Source: Actinomadura meyerae (GTDB taxonomy: Bacteria > Actinomycetota > Actinomycetes > Streptosporangiales > Streptosporangiaceae). Taken from it: a DNA stretch of 64,000 nt. The position numbers and the translations under genes were made by a program. This document shows positions 26,294-34,161 of the stretch, piece after piece. The first letter of the stretch is position 1; every line of letters begins with the position of its first letter. The notes below the pieces were generated by a model, which saw only the letters and a program-made list of their open reading frames with translations, did no database searches and had not been told where the DNA came from. The DNA is taken from NCBI RefSeq assembly GCF_900188445.1, contig NZ_FZOR01000009.1:1-64000 (forward strand). The letters run 5' to 3'.

Positions 26294-27136
26294 ATGCGGC
26301 AGAACACGGTACGGCACGACACCGTTCGGCAAGGGACGTTGAGCGCCGGTTTCCTGTACCCGGGGTACAGCGCCGAGGACGACTACCCCGCGATCGAGCG
26401 CGCCCTGCGGGCCTCCGGGCTCGGCGGGGTGTCCCTGCCGGTCGTCCACACGCTGATGCGCGAGGACGCGCACCGCGTCGACGCGCTGCTCGACATCGGG
26501 GGCGACGACGTGCTGGGCGAGGGCGCCCGCACGCTGCGCGGCATGGGGGTCCGGGCCGCGGTCTGGGCCTGCACCAGCGGGAGCTTCGTCTTCGGCTGGG
26601 ACGGCGCCGCGCGGCAGGTCGAGGGGGTCCGCGCGGCGGCGGGCGTGCCCGCGTCCAGCACGTCGTTCGCGTTCGTGCACGCGGCGGCGGCGCTCGGGCT
26701 GACCCGGGTCGCGGTCGCCGCGACCTACCCGGCCGACGTCGCCGAGCGGTTCGCGGCCTTCCTCGGCCGCGCCGGCGTCGAGGTGGTGGCGCTGTCCTGC
26801 CGGGGCATCGTGACCGCCGCCGAGGTCGGCACCCTCGGCCGCGAGGAGGTCCTCGCCTTCGTCGCGGCCAACGACCACCCGGACGCCGAGGCGGTGCTGG
26901 TGCCCGACACCGCGCTGCACACGGTGTCCTGGCTCGACGAGCTGGAGGCGCGGGTGGGCAAGCCGGTGCTGACCGCGAACCAGGTGAGCGTGTGGGAGGG
27001 GCTGCGGCTCGCGTCCGGCCCCGGGGGTCTCGCACCGCGCACCGGGCTGGGCCGGCTGTTCACCGTGCCCGCCGACGTCTCCGCCGTCCCCGCCGGGCAC
27101 GCGGCCGGGCCGGGACGACATACCTGGCAGCTATGA
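26294..27136 (+). CDS. AMDase/maleate isomerase-like paralogue lacking the second cysteine
   Basis: 280 aa from ATG 26294. The core begins GFLYPGYSAEDDYP; the first family cysteine is kept (Cys93, VWACTSGSF), but the place of the second reads LVPDTALHT with Asp205. It therefore cannot be a standard two-cysteine racemase and may be a different enzyme or a regulatory partner of the preceding gene product. Start is uncertain: a TTG at 26339 with AAGGGA just upstream would give a protein starting SAGFLYPG, which fits homologues better; ATG 26255 is also possible. The stop overlaps the GntR start (ATGA), so the two are co-translated. Confidence 0.75.
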   Translation: MRQNTVRHDTVRQGTLSAGFLYPGYSAEDDYPAIERALRASGLGGVSLPVVHTLMREDAHRVDALLDIGGDDVLGEGARTLRGMGVRAAVWACTSGSFVFGWDGAARQVEGVRAAAGVPASSTSFAFVHAAAALGLTRVAVAATYPADVAERFAAFLGRAGVEVVALSCRGIVTAAEVGTLGREEVLAFVAANDHPDAEAVLVPDTALHTVSWLDELEARVGKPVLTANQVSVWEGLRLASGPGGLAPRTGLGRLFTVPADVSAVPAGHAAGPGRHTWQL

Positions 27137-27819
27137 CGAAAGGGGCCCGCGGCATGGGCCGATTGGGTGAGCTGGAACCTGTCCCCCGCAAGTCCACCGT
27201 CGAGATCGTCTCGGACGAGCTGCGCGAAGCCATCATGTACGGGTCGCTGGAACCCGGCGCGCAGCTCGGCGAGGCCGAGCTCGCCGGCCGCCTCGGCATC
27301 AGCCGCGGCCCGCTGCGCGAGGCGATGCAGCGGCTCGTCCAGGAGGGGCTGCTGGTCAGCGAGCCGCACCGCGGGCTGTTCGTGAGAACGCTGGACGAGG
27401 GCGACGTCGAGGACGTCTACCTGGCCCGGCTCGCGATCGAGCGGGAGGCGTGCCGGCTGATCATGGCGCGCAACCGCGGCGAGGCGGTGGCCCGGCTCAC
27501 CGACGCCCTGGACGCCCTCGTCGAGGCGGCGCAGCAGCGCGACCGGGTCGCGATGAGCGACGCCGACCAGGCGTTCCACGAGGTGCTGGTCAGCTCGTCC
27601 GGCAGCCCGCGGCTGGAGCGGATGGCGCACACCCTGCTGGTGGAGACGCGGATGTGCCTGAACGCCCTCCAGGACACCTACCCCGAGCCGTCCGACCTGG
27701 TCGAGGAGCACCGGCGGCTCGTCGACGCGATCGGCGACGGGGAGGAGGAGCGGCTGCTCGTGCTCATCGAGGAGCACATGACCGACTCCATCCAGCGGCT
27801 GCGCGCCTCCCGGCCGTAG
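27133..27819 (+). CDS. GntR-family (FCD) transcriptional regulator
   Basis: 228 aa: winged helix (KSTVEIVSDELREAIMYGSLEPGAQLGEAELAGRLGISRGPLREAMQRL, ~20-70) followed by a helical FCD ligand/metal domain (DVEDVYLARLAIEREACRL...FHEVLVSSSGSPRL...EEHRRLVDAI). FCD regulators bind organic acids. ATG 27133 overlaps the stop of the paralogue gene; ATG 27154, with AAAGGGG 8 nt upstream, is an alternative. The inverted repeats GATTGTCAACAATC and AGATTGTCGACAATCT flank its gene cluster on both sides and match GntR/FadR-type sites, so it is the likely repressor of both operons and of the aminotransferase. Confidence 0.88.
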   Translation: MTKGARGMGRLGELEPVPRKSTVEIVSDELREAIMYGSLEPGAQLGEAELAGRLGISRGPLREAMQRLVQEGLLVSEPHRGLFVRTLDEGDVEDVYLARLAIEREACRLIMARNRGEAVARLTDALDALVEAAQQRDRVAMSDADQAFHEVLVSSSGSPRLERMAHTLLVETRMCLNALQDTYPEPSDLVEEHRRLVDAIGDGEEERLLVLIEEHMTDSIQRLRASRP

Positions 27820-27851
27820 CCCGGGGGGCGCCGCCCCCGGCGCCGGGGCCG

Positions 27852-27881
27852 CTGGACATCGGGGCCGGGGGCACCTAGATT
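27852..27881 (+). promoter_or_regulatory. Promoter of the class III aminotransferase gene
   Basis: -35 CTGGAC (27852-27857), 18-nt spacer, -10 TAGATT (27876-27881). The predicted start site (~27888) falls inside the palindrome 27884-27899. Confidence 0.5.
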
Positions 27882-27883
27882 GC

Positions 27884-27899
27884 AGATTGTCGACAATCT
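27884..27899. promoter_or_regulatory. GntR-type operator 2
   Basis: AGATTGTCGACAATCT is a perfect 16-bp palindrome 15 nt upstream of the aminotransferase ATG. Its core is the same as operator 1 at 24753-24766 except for one central base. Confidence 0.75.
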
Positions 27900-27914
27900 A
27901 CCGGAGGGACGCGC

Positions 27915-29168
27915 ATGGCGACGCTGTCACCCCTGCTCAAGCAGGCCACACCCGTCCTGGCCGAACGCGGCGAGGGCGTCTACCTCTACGACACCGAGGG
28001 CCGCCGGCACCTGGACTTCACCGCGGGTATCGGCGTCACCAACACCGGCCACTGCCACCCGCGCGTGGTGGAGGCGGCGCGCGCGCAGGTCGGCACGCTC
28101 ATCCACGGGCAGTACACGACCGTCATGCACGAGCCGCTGCTGCGGCTCGTCGACGCGCTCGGCGACGTCCTGCCCGACGGCCTGGACTCGCTGTTCTTCC
28201 TCAACAGCGGCAGCGAGGCCGTCGAGGCGTCCATCCGGCTGGCGCGGCACGCCACCGGGCGGCAGAACATCGTCGTCTTCCACGGCTCCTTCCACGGCCG
28301 GACGATGGGCGCCGCCGCGCTCACCACGGCCGGCACCAAGTTCCGCGCCGGCATCGGCCCGCTGATGCCGGGCGCCGCGATCGCGCCGTTCCCGCAGGCC
28401 TACCGGTACGGGTGGGACGAGGCGGAGGCCGTCCGGTTCGCGCTGCGCGAGCTCGACTACCTGCTCGTCACCGCGAGCCCCGCGTCCGACACGGCCGCGT
28501 TCGTCGTCGAGCCCGTGCTCGGCGAGGGCGGCTACATCCCGGCGCCGCCCGCGTTCCTGGAGGGGCTGCGCGAGCGCGCCGACCGGCACGGCATCCTGCT
28601 GATCATGGACGAGGTGCAGACCGGGTTCGGGCGGACCGGGCGCTTCTGGGGCCACCAGCACGCGGACGCCAAGCCCGACGTCCTCATCACCGCCAAGGGG
28701 CTGGCCAGCGGGTTCCCGCTGTCGGCGATCGCCGCGCCGACCGCGCTGATGGAGAAGGCGCGGCCGGGCTCGCAGGGCGGCACCTACGGCGGCAACGCGG
28801 TCGCCTGCGCGGCCGCGCTCGCGACGCTCCAGGTCATCGCCGAGGAGGGCCTCGTCGACAACGCGGCCCGGCAGGGCGCGCGGCTGAACGACGGGCTGCG
28901 CAAGGTCGCCGCCGACCACCCGGAGATCGGCGACGTGCGCGGGCTCGGGCTGATGCAGGCCAGCGAGTTCACCGGCCCGGACGGCGAGCCCGACGCCGCC
29001 GCCGCGCAGCGGGCGCACAAGGCCGCCGCCGACCACGGACTGCTGCTGCTGACCTGCGGCGCGTACGGGAACGTCGTCCGGATGATCCCGCCGCTGATCG
29101 TCACCGAGGCGCAGGTCGACGACGCCCTCGCGCTCTGGTCGCGGGCCGTGGCCGACGCCGTCGGCTGA
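27915..29168 (+). CDS. Class III PLP-dependent aminotransferase
   Basis: 417-aa fold-type I aminotransferase, like 4-aminobutyrate or omega-amino-acid transaminases. Marks: FFLNSGSEAVEASIRLARHATGR, FHGSFHGRT, the cofactor Asp in IMDEVQTGFGRTG and the PLP lysine in ITAKGLASGFPLSA. It removes the amino group of an omega- or alpha-amino acid using a keto-acid acceptor. ATG 27915 has GGAGGG 6 nt upstream. Its own promoter carries GntR operator 2, so it belongs to the 23.6-29.2 kb regulon as the nitrogen-handling step. It ends before a GC-rich terminator shared with the convergent lipase. Confidence 0.92.
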   Translation: MATLSPLLKQATPVLAERGEGVYLYDTEGRRHLDFTAGIGVTNTGHCHPRVVEAARAQVGTLIHGQYTTVMHEPLLRLVDALGDVLPDGLDSLFFLNSGSEAVEASIRLARHATGRQNIVVFHGSFHGRTMGAAALTTAGTKFRAGIGPLMPGAAIAPFPQAYRYGWDEAEAVRFALRELDYLLVTASPASDTAAFVVEPVLGEGGYIPAPPAFLEGLRERADRHGILLIMDEVQTGFGRTGRFWGHQHADAKPDVLITAKGLASGFPLSAIAAPTALMEKARPGSQGGTYGGNAVACAAALATLQVIAEEGLVDNAARQGARLNDGLRKVAADHPEIGDVRGLGLMQASEFTGPDGEPDAAAAQRAHKAAADHGLLLLTCGAYGNVVRMIPPLIVTEAQVDDALALWSRAVADAVG

Positions 29169-29178
29169 CCCGTCCGGC

Positions 29179-29205
29179 GGGGGGCGGCGCGGCGCGCCGC
29201 CCCCC
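29179..29205. terminator. Bidirectional GC-rich hairpin terminator
   Basis: A perfect 12-bp stem (GGGGGGCGGCGC/GCGCCGCCCCCC) with a 3-nt loop between the convergent aminotransferase and lipase genes. No U-tract, as is common in actinobacteria. Confidence 0.6.
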
Positions 29206-29220
29206 GTTCCGGAAGGCCGG

Positions 29221-30078
29221 TCAGCCGAGCGGGTCGGCGCAGTCGATGGGCCAGTACGGGCCCCAGATGTCGAGCGAGTTCAGCACGAACTTGATCGCCA
29301 CCGGGTCGAAGGCGATGCCGACGTGCGCGTTGGTGTCGCCGGGGCACTTGTCCTGCAGCAGGACGTTCTGCGCGTTCGACCCGTTGAGGAACGCCGACGT
29401 GTAGGGCGTCACGACCTCGTCGTACTTGGTGGCCAGCACGATGTAGGACGGGCCGGGCACCGTGTCGCCGCCCGCGTTGAGCTCCTTCAGGAAGTCGGAG
29501 TCGGTGATCTGCTGCCCGGCGGCCGGGGCGGCCTTCACCACCGCCTGCGTGATGCCGAGCAGGCTGCCGAGCCGCACCAGCCCGGACAGGTTCGTCCCGT
29601 GGTTGGACGGGACGAGCCCGATCAGCTTCCCGACCTTCGACGCCCCGCCCAGCGACTTCATGTAGTAGCGGGGCATCATGCCGCCCTGCGAGTGCCCGAC
29701 CATGTCGACCTTGGACGCCCCGGTCGACGCGAGCACCCTGTCGACGAACGCCGACAACTGCCCGGCCGACGTCGGAATGTCGCCGATCCCCTGGATCGGG
29801 CCGTCCTTGGGGCCGCCGTAATTGAGGGCGTAGACGCAGTATCCGGCCTTCTTCAGCGCCGGGGACAGTTTCTGCCAGTTGAACGCCATGTTCTCGAAGG
29901 TGCCGTGCACGAGAACGACCGGCCGGGGGTGCCAGAACGACGGTTTGCAATTCCAGTCGTTGGCGCCGTCCGGGCTGGTCTCGGCGTGCGCGGCGGGTGC
30001 GGCCAGGCCGGTGGCGCCGAGGGCGGCGACCGCCGCCGCGGCCGTGACCGCCCAGGAACGGAGTCGTCCGAAACGCAT
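29221..30078 (-). CDS. Secreted triacylglycerol lipase/esterase
   Basis: 285-aa alpha/beta hydrolase with a cleavable signal peptide (MRFGRLRSWAVTAAAAVAALGATGLAAPAAHA, cleaved about 32). Oxyanion region PVVLVHGTF, nucleophile Ser130 in GHSQGG, and a late His in NAHVGI. The lid segment and paired cysteines (44/81 and near the C-terminus) fit extracellular actinobacterial lipases. ATG 30078 has GGGAG 6 nt upstream. A perfect 13-bp hairpin lies in the leader (30112-30146). It probably hydrolyses lipids outside the cell. Confidence 0.9.
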   Translation of the reverse strand: MRFGRLRSWAVTAAAAVAALGATGLAAPAAHAETSPDGANDWNCKPSFWHPRPVVLVHGTFENMAFNWQKLSPALKKAGYCVYALNYGGPKDGPIQGIGDIPTSAGQLSAFVDRVLASTGASKVDMVGHSQGGMMPRYYMKSLGGASKVGKLIGLVPSNHGTNLSGLVRLGSLLGITQAVVKAAPAAGQQITDSDFLKELNAGGDTVPGPSYIVLATKYDEVVTPYTSAFLNGSNAQNVLLQDKCPGDTNAHVGIAFDPVAIKFVLNSLDIWGPYWPIDCADPLG

Positions 30079-30111
30079 GTGCTTCTCCCTCATGAGGGCA
30101 CGGCGAGAAGA

Positions 30112-30146
30112 GGCCGGGGCCCGGCGCATTCCACCGGGCCCCGGCC
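30112..30146 (-). promoter_or_regulatory. Strong leader hairpin upstream of the lipase gene
   Basis: Perfect 13-bp arms (GGCCGGGGCCCGG/CCGGGCCCCGGCC) around a 9-nt loop, 33 nt before the lipase ATG. A second inverted repeat TCATCAC-C-GTGATGA (30149-30163) is just upstream and could be an operator. The hairpin may attenuate or stabilise the lipase mRNA. Apart from these repeats, 30164-30341 shows no gene. Confidence 0.5.
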
Positions 30147-30341
30147 GTTCATCACCGTGATGACCGGGGTGGGTTGGCCACAAAGTACGGCCGCGTTCCG
30201 GCCCGGTCTTGTGGATCGGCCGCCGGTTGCCGGGGAGGATTTGTCAGCGCGTTCACAACCGGACCGGCGGGCACCCCGCCCGACCTGCGGCGCGAGCCCG
30301 GACGCCCGTGACCGAGCCCGGACGCCCGGGAACGAGCCGCG

Positions 30342-30998
30342 TCAGGCGCGGGTGAGCCCGTCGATGAGCGCCCGCAGGCCGTCGAGGTAGGTGTCCTGCT
30401 CGGTCAGCGACCCCCAGCGCCCGGCGACCTCCGCCAGCCGCGGCAGCTCCGCCCCGTCCAGCTCGGCGAAGACGCGATCGCGGTAGGTGGGCCGCTCGTC
30501 GCCGGCGCGACGGCGGCCCGCGGCCGTCCGGACGATGATCTCGCCGGCGGTGTAATACCAGATCGCCCGGTACCCGTGGACGGCCTGCTCCGGGCTCAGC
30601 CCGAGCTCGCCCAGGCCCGCCAGGATCTGGTCCACGAACCACAGCGCCGACGTCGACAGCAGGTCGTCGGCGGTGAGCACCTCGACGATCCACGGGCAGG
30701 CGGCGAGCGCCTCGCGGATCGCCGCCGCCATGACGGCCACGCGCTCGCGGGGGTCGGCCGGGACGGCGGGGCGGCGCAGCGCCCGCGCGGCGTAGTCGTC
30801 CAGCAGCAGCAGGAGCAGCTCCTCCTTGTCGCGGACGTGGTGGTACAGCGCCATGGGGGTGCTGCCCACCTCCCCCGCGAGCCGCCGCATGGTCAGTTTG
30901 CCGGCGCCCTCCTCGTCCACGATGCGGCGGGCGGCGGCGAGGATCTCCGCGCGGGAGATCTTGGGCGGTCGGCCCCGCCGAGCGGACTGTCGCGGCAT
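30342..30998 (-). CDS. TetR-family repressor of the MFS efflux gene
   Basis: 218 aa. The N-terminus RRGRPPKISRAEILAAARRIVDEEGAGKLTMRRLAGEVGSTPMALYHHVRDKEELL is the TetR-class helix-turn-helix, and the rest is a TetR_C-like helical domain. It is divergent from a drug-efflux MFS gene; the intergenic region holds a 20-bp near-palindrome (31044-31063) that should be its operator. A classic drug-inducible repressor arrangement. Confidence 0.88.
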   Translation of the reverse strand: MPRQSARRGRPPKISRAEILAAARRIVDEEGAGKLTMRRLAGEVGSTPMALYHHVRDKEELLLLLLDDYAARALRRPAVPADPRERVAVMAAAIREALAACPWIVEVLTADDLLSTSALWFVDQILAGLGELGLSPEQAVHGYRAIWYYTAGEIIVRTAAGRRRAGDERPTYRDRVFAELDGAELPRLAEVAGRWGSLTEQDTYLDGLRALIDGLTRA

Positions 30999-31043
30999 GC
31001 CCCCATCATCGCGGGCTCGACACCGGGGGGCATCCCGGGCTAT

Positions 31044-31063
31044 TTTTCATACATGTATAAAAA
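31044..31063. promoter_or_regulatory. TetR operator overlapping the MFS start codon
   Basis: TTTTCATACATGTATAAAAA is an inverted repeat with one mismatched pair, centred on the perfect core ATACATGTAT. It covers the ATG at 31053 and is strikingly AT-rich for this genome, so it probably also holds a -10 element. Confidence 0.6.
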
Positions 31064-32492
31064 TAATCGGGGGCGACCCGGTGTGGTGCTCGCGGCCGCG
31101 GCCGTCGCGCAGTTCGTCGTCGCCCTGGACATGGCGGTGGTCAACGTCGCGCTGCCCGCGATCCGGGCCGCGCTCGGCTTCGCCCCGGTCGACCTGGCCT
31201 GGGTCGTGCACGTCTACGCGCTCACCTTCGGCGGGTTCCTGCTGCTCGGCGGGCGGGCCGGCGACCTGTACGGGCGGCGCCGGCTGTTCTGCGGCGGCCT
31301 CGCCGTGTTCGGGCTGTGCTCCCTCGCCGGCGGCCTCGCCCAGGCGCCCTGGCAGCTCGTCGCCGCCCGCGCCGGGCAGGGCCTCGGCGCCGCGGCGGTC
31401 GCGCCGGCCGCGCTCGCGCTGATCACCACGACCTTCGAGGGCCGTGCCCGCGTCCGGGCGCTCGGCGTCTGGAGCGCGGTCAACGCGGCGGGCGGCGCGG
31501 CCGGCGTGCTCGCCGGCGGGCTGCTGACCGAGTACGCGGGCTGGCGCTGGGTGATGCTGGTCAACCTGCCCATCGCCGCGGCGGCTCTGGCGCTCGTCCC
31601 GGCGGGCGTGCCCGCGGCGCCGCGCCCGGCCGCGCGGGACCGGATGGACGTCCCCGGCGCCGTGCTCGCCACCGGCGGCGTCGGGCTGCTGGTGTTCGGC
31701 GTCGTCCGCACCGACGCGGTCGGCTGGACGTCCCCGGCGACCCTCGGCACCCTCGCGGCGGCGGCCGTGCTCCTCGCGGCGTTCGTACTCGCCGAGTCCA
31801 GGTCGGCGTCGCCGCTCGTCCGGCTCGGCCTGCTGCGCGGCCGCTGGGTCGCCGGCGCCAACGTGATCGTGTTCCTCGCCGCCGCCGGGCAGTTCGCCGC
31901 GTTCTACTTCGTGTCCCTCTACCTGCAGGAGGTGCTGGGGATGGGGGCGGCCGCGACGGGCGCCGCGTTCCTGCCCTTCTCCGCCGGGCTGGTCGCCGGC
32001 AGCGTTCTCGCCACCCGCATCACCTCGGCCCGATCCCCGCGCGCCGCGCTGATCCCCGGCGGCCTGCTCGGCGCGGCCGGACTCGGCTGGTTCGCGCTCA
32101 TCAGCCCCGGCGGCGGCTTCCTCACCGACGTCCTCGGCCCGTCCCTGCTCTGCAGCGTCGGCACCGGCCTCGTCCTCGCCCCGGTCGCCGTCGCCGCCAC
32201 CACCGGCGTCGCGCCCCGCGAGGCGGGGATGGCCTCGGGCCTGCTCAACAGCTCGCGCCAGCTCGGCGGCTGCGTCGGGCTCGCGGCCCTCGCCACCGTC
32301 GCCGCGCACCGCACCGGCGGCGCGGCGACGGCGTCCGCGCTGACCGACGGCTACGCGCTGAGCCTCACCGTGTCCGCCGCCCTCTTCCTCATCGCGGCCG
32401 CGGCCGCCGCGACCCTGCCCCGCCGCGCCCCCGCGGTGGCGCCGTCCGTCCCCGAACCCGTGCACGACCGGCTGGAAGGAACACGCTCATGA
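31053..32492 (+). CDS. MFS drug-efflux transporter (DHA2-like)
   Basis: 479-aa inner-membrane transporter with about 14 hydrophobic helices. Motif C-type and A-type signatures: FVVALDMAVVNVALPAI in helix 1, the loop GGRAGDLYGRRR between helices 2 and 3, and GLGAAAVAPAALALI. It likely exports drugs by proton antiport. The ATG at 31053 lies inside the operator; a GTG at 31083 with GGGGG 9 nt upstream is an alternative if transcription starts within the AT-rich operator. The stop overlaps the cupin start as ATGA. Controlled by the divergent TetR. Confidence 0.86.
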   Translation: MYKNNRGRPGVVLAAAAVAQFVVALDMAVVNVALPAIRAALGFAPVDLAWVVHVYALTFGGFLLLGGRAGDLYGRRRLFCGGLAVFGLCSLAGGLAQAPWQLVAARAGQGLGAAAVAPAALALITTTFEGRARVRALGVWSAVNAAGGAAGVLAGGLLTEYAGWRWVMLVNLPIAAAALALVPAGVPAAPRPAARDRMDVPGAVLATGGVGLLVFGVVRTDAVGWTSPATLGTLAAAAVLLAAFVLAESRSASPLVRLGLLRGRWVAGANVIVFLAAAGQFAAFYFVSLYLQEVLGMGAAATGAAFLPFSAGLVAGSVLATRITSARSPRAALIPGGLLGAAGLGWFALISPGGGFLTDVLGPSLLCSVGTGLVLAPVAVAATTGVAPREAGMASGLLNSSRQLGGCVGLAALATVAAHRTGGAATASALTDGYALSLTVSAALFLIAAAAAATLPRRAPAVAPSVPEPVHDRLEGTRS

Positions 32493-32875
32493 ATCCGATC
32501 GACCTGTTCGCGTCCGCTCTCGCGTTCCACCCCGACGGCGCCGTCCGCGCCCGCGAGCGGAGCATGACGTCCGACGACGGCGGCTGGCAGCTCGCGGCCT
32601 TCCGCGTGCAGACCGACGCGGACGTGCACGCCGACCACTGGGAGATGCATCCGGCCGCGGAGGAGGCGGTCTGCTGCCTGTCCGGCGGCCTGCGGATCTA
32701 CTTCCGCCCCGCCGAGCCGGGCGGCGAGGAGGAGATGGCGCGGCTGGCCCCCGGCACCGCCGTCATCGTGCCGCGCGGACGCTGGCACCGCCTCGAACTG
32801 GACGGGCCGAGCGAGATCGTCTCCATCGGCCTGCGCGGCGGTACCCGCCAGGAGCGGCGAGGCGCGGCCTTCTGA
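32489..32875 (+). CDS. Cupin-domain protein
   Basis: 128-aa single-domain cupin. HADHWEMHPAAEEAVCCLSGGLRIYF is cupin motif 1 with His/Glu ligand candidates, and PGTAVIVPRGRWHRLEL is motif 2 with a His. It may bind a metal and either modify or sense a small molecule. Its ATG overlaps the MFS stop, so both are made together; detoxification or sensing of the exported compound is a reasonable guess. Confidence 0.8.
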   Translation: MNPIDLFASALAFHPDGAVRARERSMTSDDGGWQLAAFRVQTDADVHADHWEMHPAAEEAVCCLSGGLRIYFRPAEPGGEEEMARLAPGTAVIVPRGRWHRLELDGPSEIVSIGLRGGTRQERRGAAF

Positions 32876-32898
32876 CGTCCGATGCCGCCTGGTGTGCG

Positions 32899-32935
32899 CC
32901 GGTGGCCGCGTCCCGTCGCCGGGAGCGGCCACCGG
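32899..32935. terminator. Hairpin terminator between convergent cupin and racemase genes
   Basis: CCGGTGGCCGC/GCGGCCACCGG (11 bp) extended inside by TCCCG/CGGGA with a 4-nt loop. It sits in the 68-bp gap between convergent genes. Confidence 0.6.
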
Positions 32936-32943
32936 TGGGCCCG

Positions 32944-34089
32944 TCAGGACTGGACGACGGCGCCTTCCTTGATGAGGGTGTCGGCGTCGTCGAAGCCCAG
33001 CTCGTCCAGGACGGCGCGGGTCTGGCCGCCGGGCAGGGCGGGGACGCCGTCGGTCGCGCCGGGGGTGCGGGAGAAGCGGGGCGCGGGGGCGGGCTGGCGG
33101 TGCCCGGCCAGCTCGGGGAAGACGTCCCGGGCCGTGTTGTAGGGGTGCTCGGCGGCCTCGTTCATGGACAGGACGGGCGCCACGCACGCGTCGCTGGGGA
33201 CGAAGATCTCCGTCCACTCGTCGCGGGTCTTCGTGCGGAAGACGGCGGCGAAGCGCTCCCGCAGGACGGGCCAGCCGTCGCGGTCGTGCTGGTGCGGCAG
33301 GTCCTCGCCGTCGAGGCCGATGAGGCGGAGGAACTCGGCGTAGAACTGCGGCTCGATGGCGCCGACGGCCATGTGCCGCCCGTCGGAGGTCTCGTACACG
33401 TCGTACCAGGGGGCGCCGGTGTCGAGCATGTTGACGCCGCGGCGGTCCTCCCAGAGGCCGCCCGCGAGGAAGCCGTGGATGAAGGTGGACAGGTGCGCGG
33501 TGCCGTCCACGATGGCGGCGTCCACGACCTGGCCCTCGCCGCTCGCCCGCGACTCCAGCAGCGCGGCCAGCACGCCGACGATCAGGTACATGCTGCCGCC
33601 GGCGAAGTCGCCGAGCAGGTTCATCGGGACCTGCGGCGGGCCGCCGGCGCGGCCGATCGCGTGCAGGGCGCCGGTCACCGCGATGTAGCCGACGTCGTGG
33701 CCGGCGGTGCGCGACAGCGGCCCCTCCTGCCCCCAGCCGGTCATGCGGCCGTAGACGAGCTTCGGGTTGCGGGCGAGGCAGTCGTCCGGGCCGATGCCGA
33801 GCCGCTCGGTGACGCCGGGGCGGAACCCCTCGAGCAGCACGTCGGACTTCTCGACCAGGCGGAGGACGACCTCCCGGCCGCGCTCGCTCTTCAGGTCGAC
33901 GGCGATGGACCGCTTGCCGCGGTTGCTGAAGTCGGTGCCGCCGGCCGCCTCGCCCGGGCGGACGGCGGAGGCCCGGTCCACCCGGATCACGTCGGCGCCG
34001 AGGTCGGCCAGCAGCATCGCCGCGAACGGGCCCGGCCCGATCCCGGCCAGCTCGATCACCCGTACCCCGGACAGCGGCCCCTTGCCCAT
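32944..34089 (-). CDS. Alpha-methylacyl-CoA racemase (CaiB/BaiF CoA-transferase family III)
   Basis: 381 aa. The family opening LSGVRVIELAGIGPGPFAAMLLADLGADVIRVDR is present. Catalytic His131 (TAGHDVGY) and Asp161 (NLLGDFAGG) are spaced 30 residues apart as in mycobacterial MCR (His126/Asp156), which identifies racemase and not CoA transferase. It interconverts (R)- and (S)-2-methylacyl-CoA for beta-oxidation of branched lipids or sterol side chains. Start ATG 34089. No beta-oxidation partner is adjacent. Confidence 0.9.
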   Translation of the reverse strand: MGKGPLSGVRVIELAGIGPGPFAAMLLADLGADVIRVDRASAVRPGEAAGGTDFSNRGKRSIAVDLKSERGREVVLRLVEKSDVLLEGFRPGVTERLGIGPDDCLARNPKLVYGRMTGWGQEGPLSRTAGHDVGYIAVTGALHAIGRAGGPPQVPMNLLGDFAGGSMYLIVGVLAALLESRASGEGQVVDAAIVDGTAHLSTFIHGFLAGGLWEDRRGVNMLDTGAPWYDVYETSDGRHMAVGAIEPQFYAEFLRLIGLDGEDLPHQHDRDGWPVLRERFAAVFRTKTRDEWTEIFVPSDACVAPVLSMNEAAEHPYNTARDVFPELAGHRQPAPAPRFSRTPGATDGVPALPGGQTRAVLDELGFDDADTLIKEGAVVQS

Positions 34090-34161
34090 CTGCGACTCCC
34101 TGAATCGTGTTCGGTCTCCCCCAAGTGTGCACCATCAGGGTAAGCGGGCGCTGACGCGGGC

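Noticed and set aside
32944-34089. CoA-transferase assignment for the CaiB/BaiF protein
   Set aside because: His131/Asp161 spacing and surrounding motifs match alpha-methylacyl-CoA racemase.
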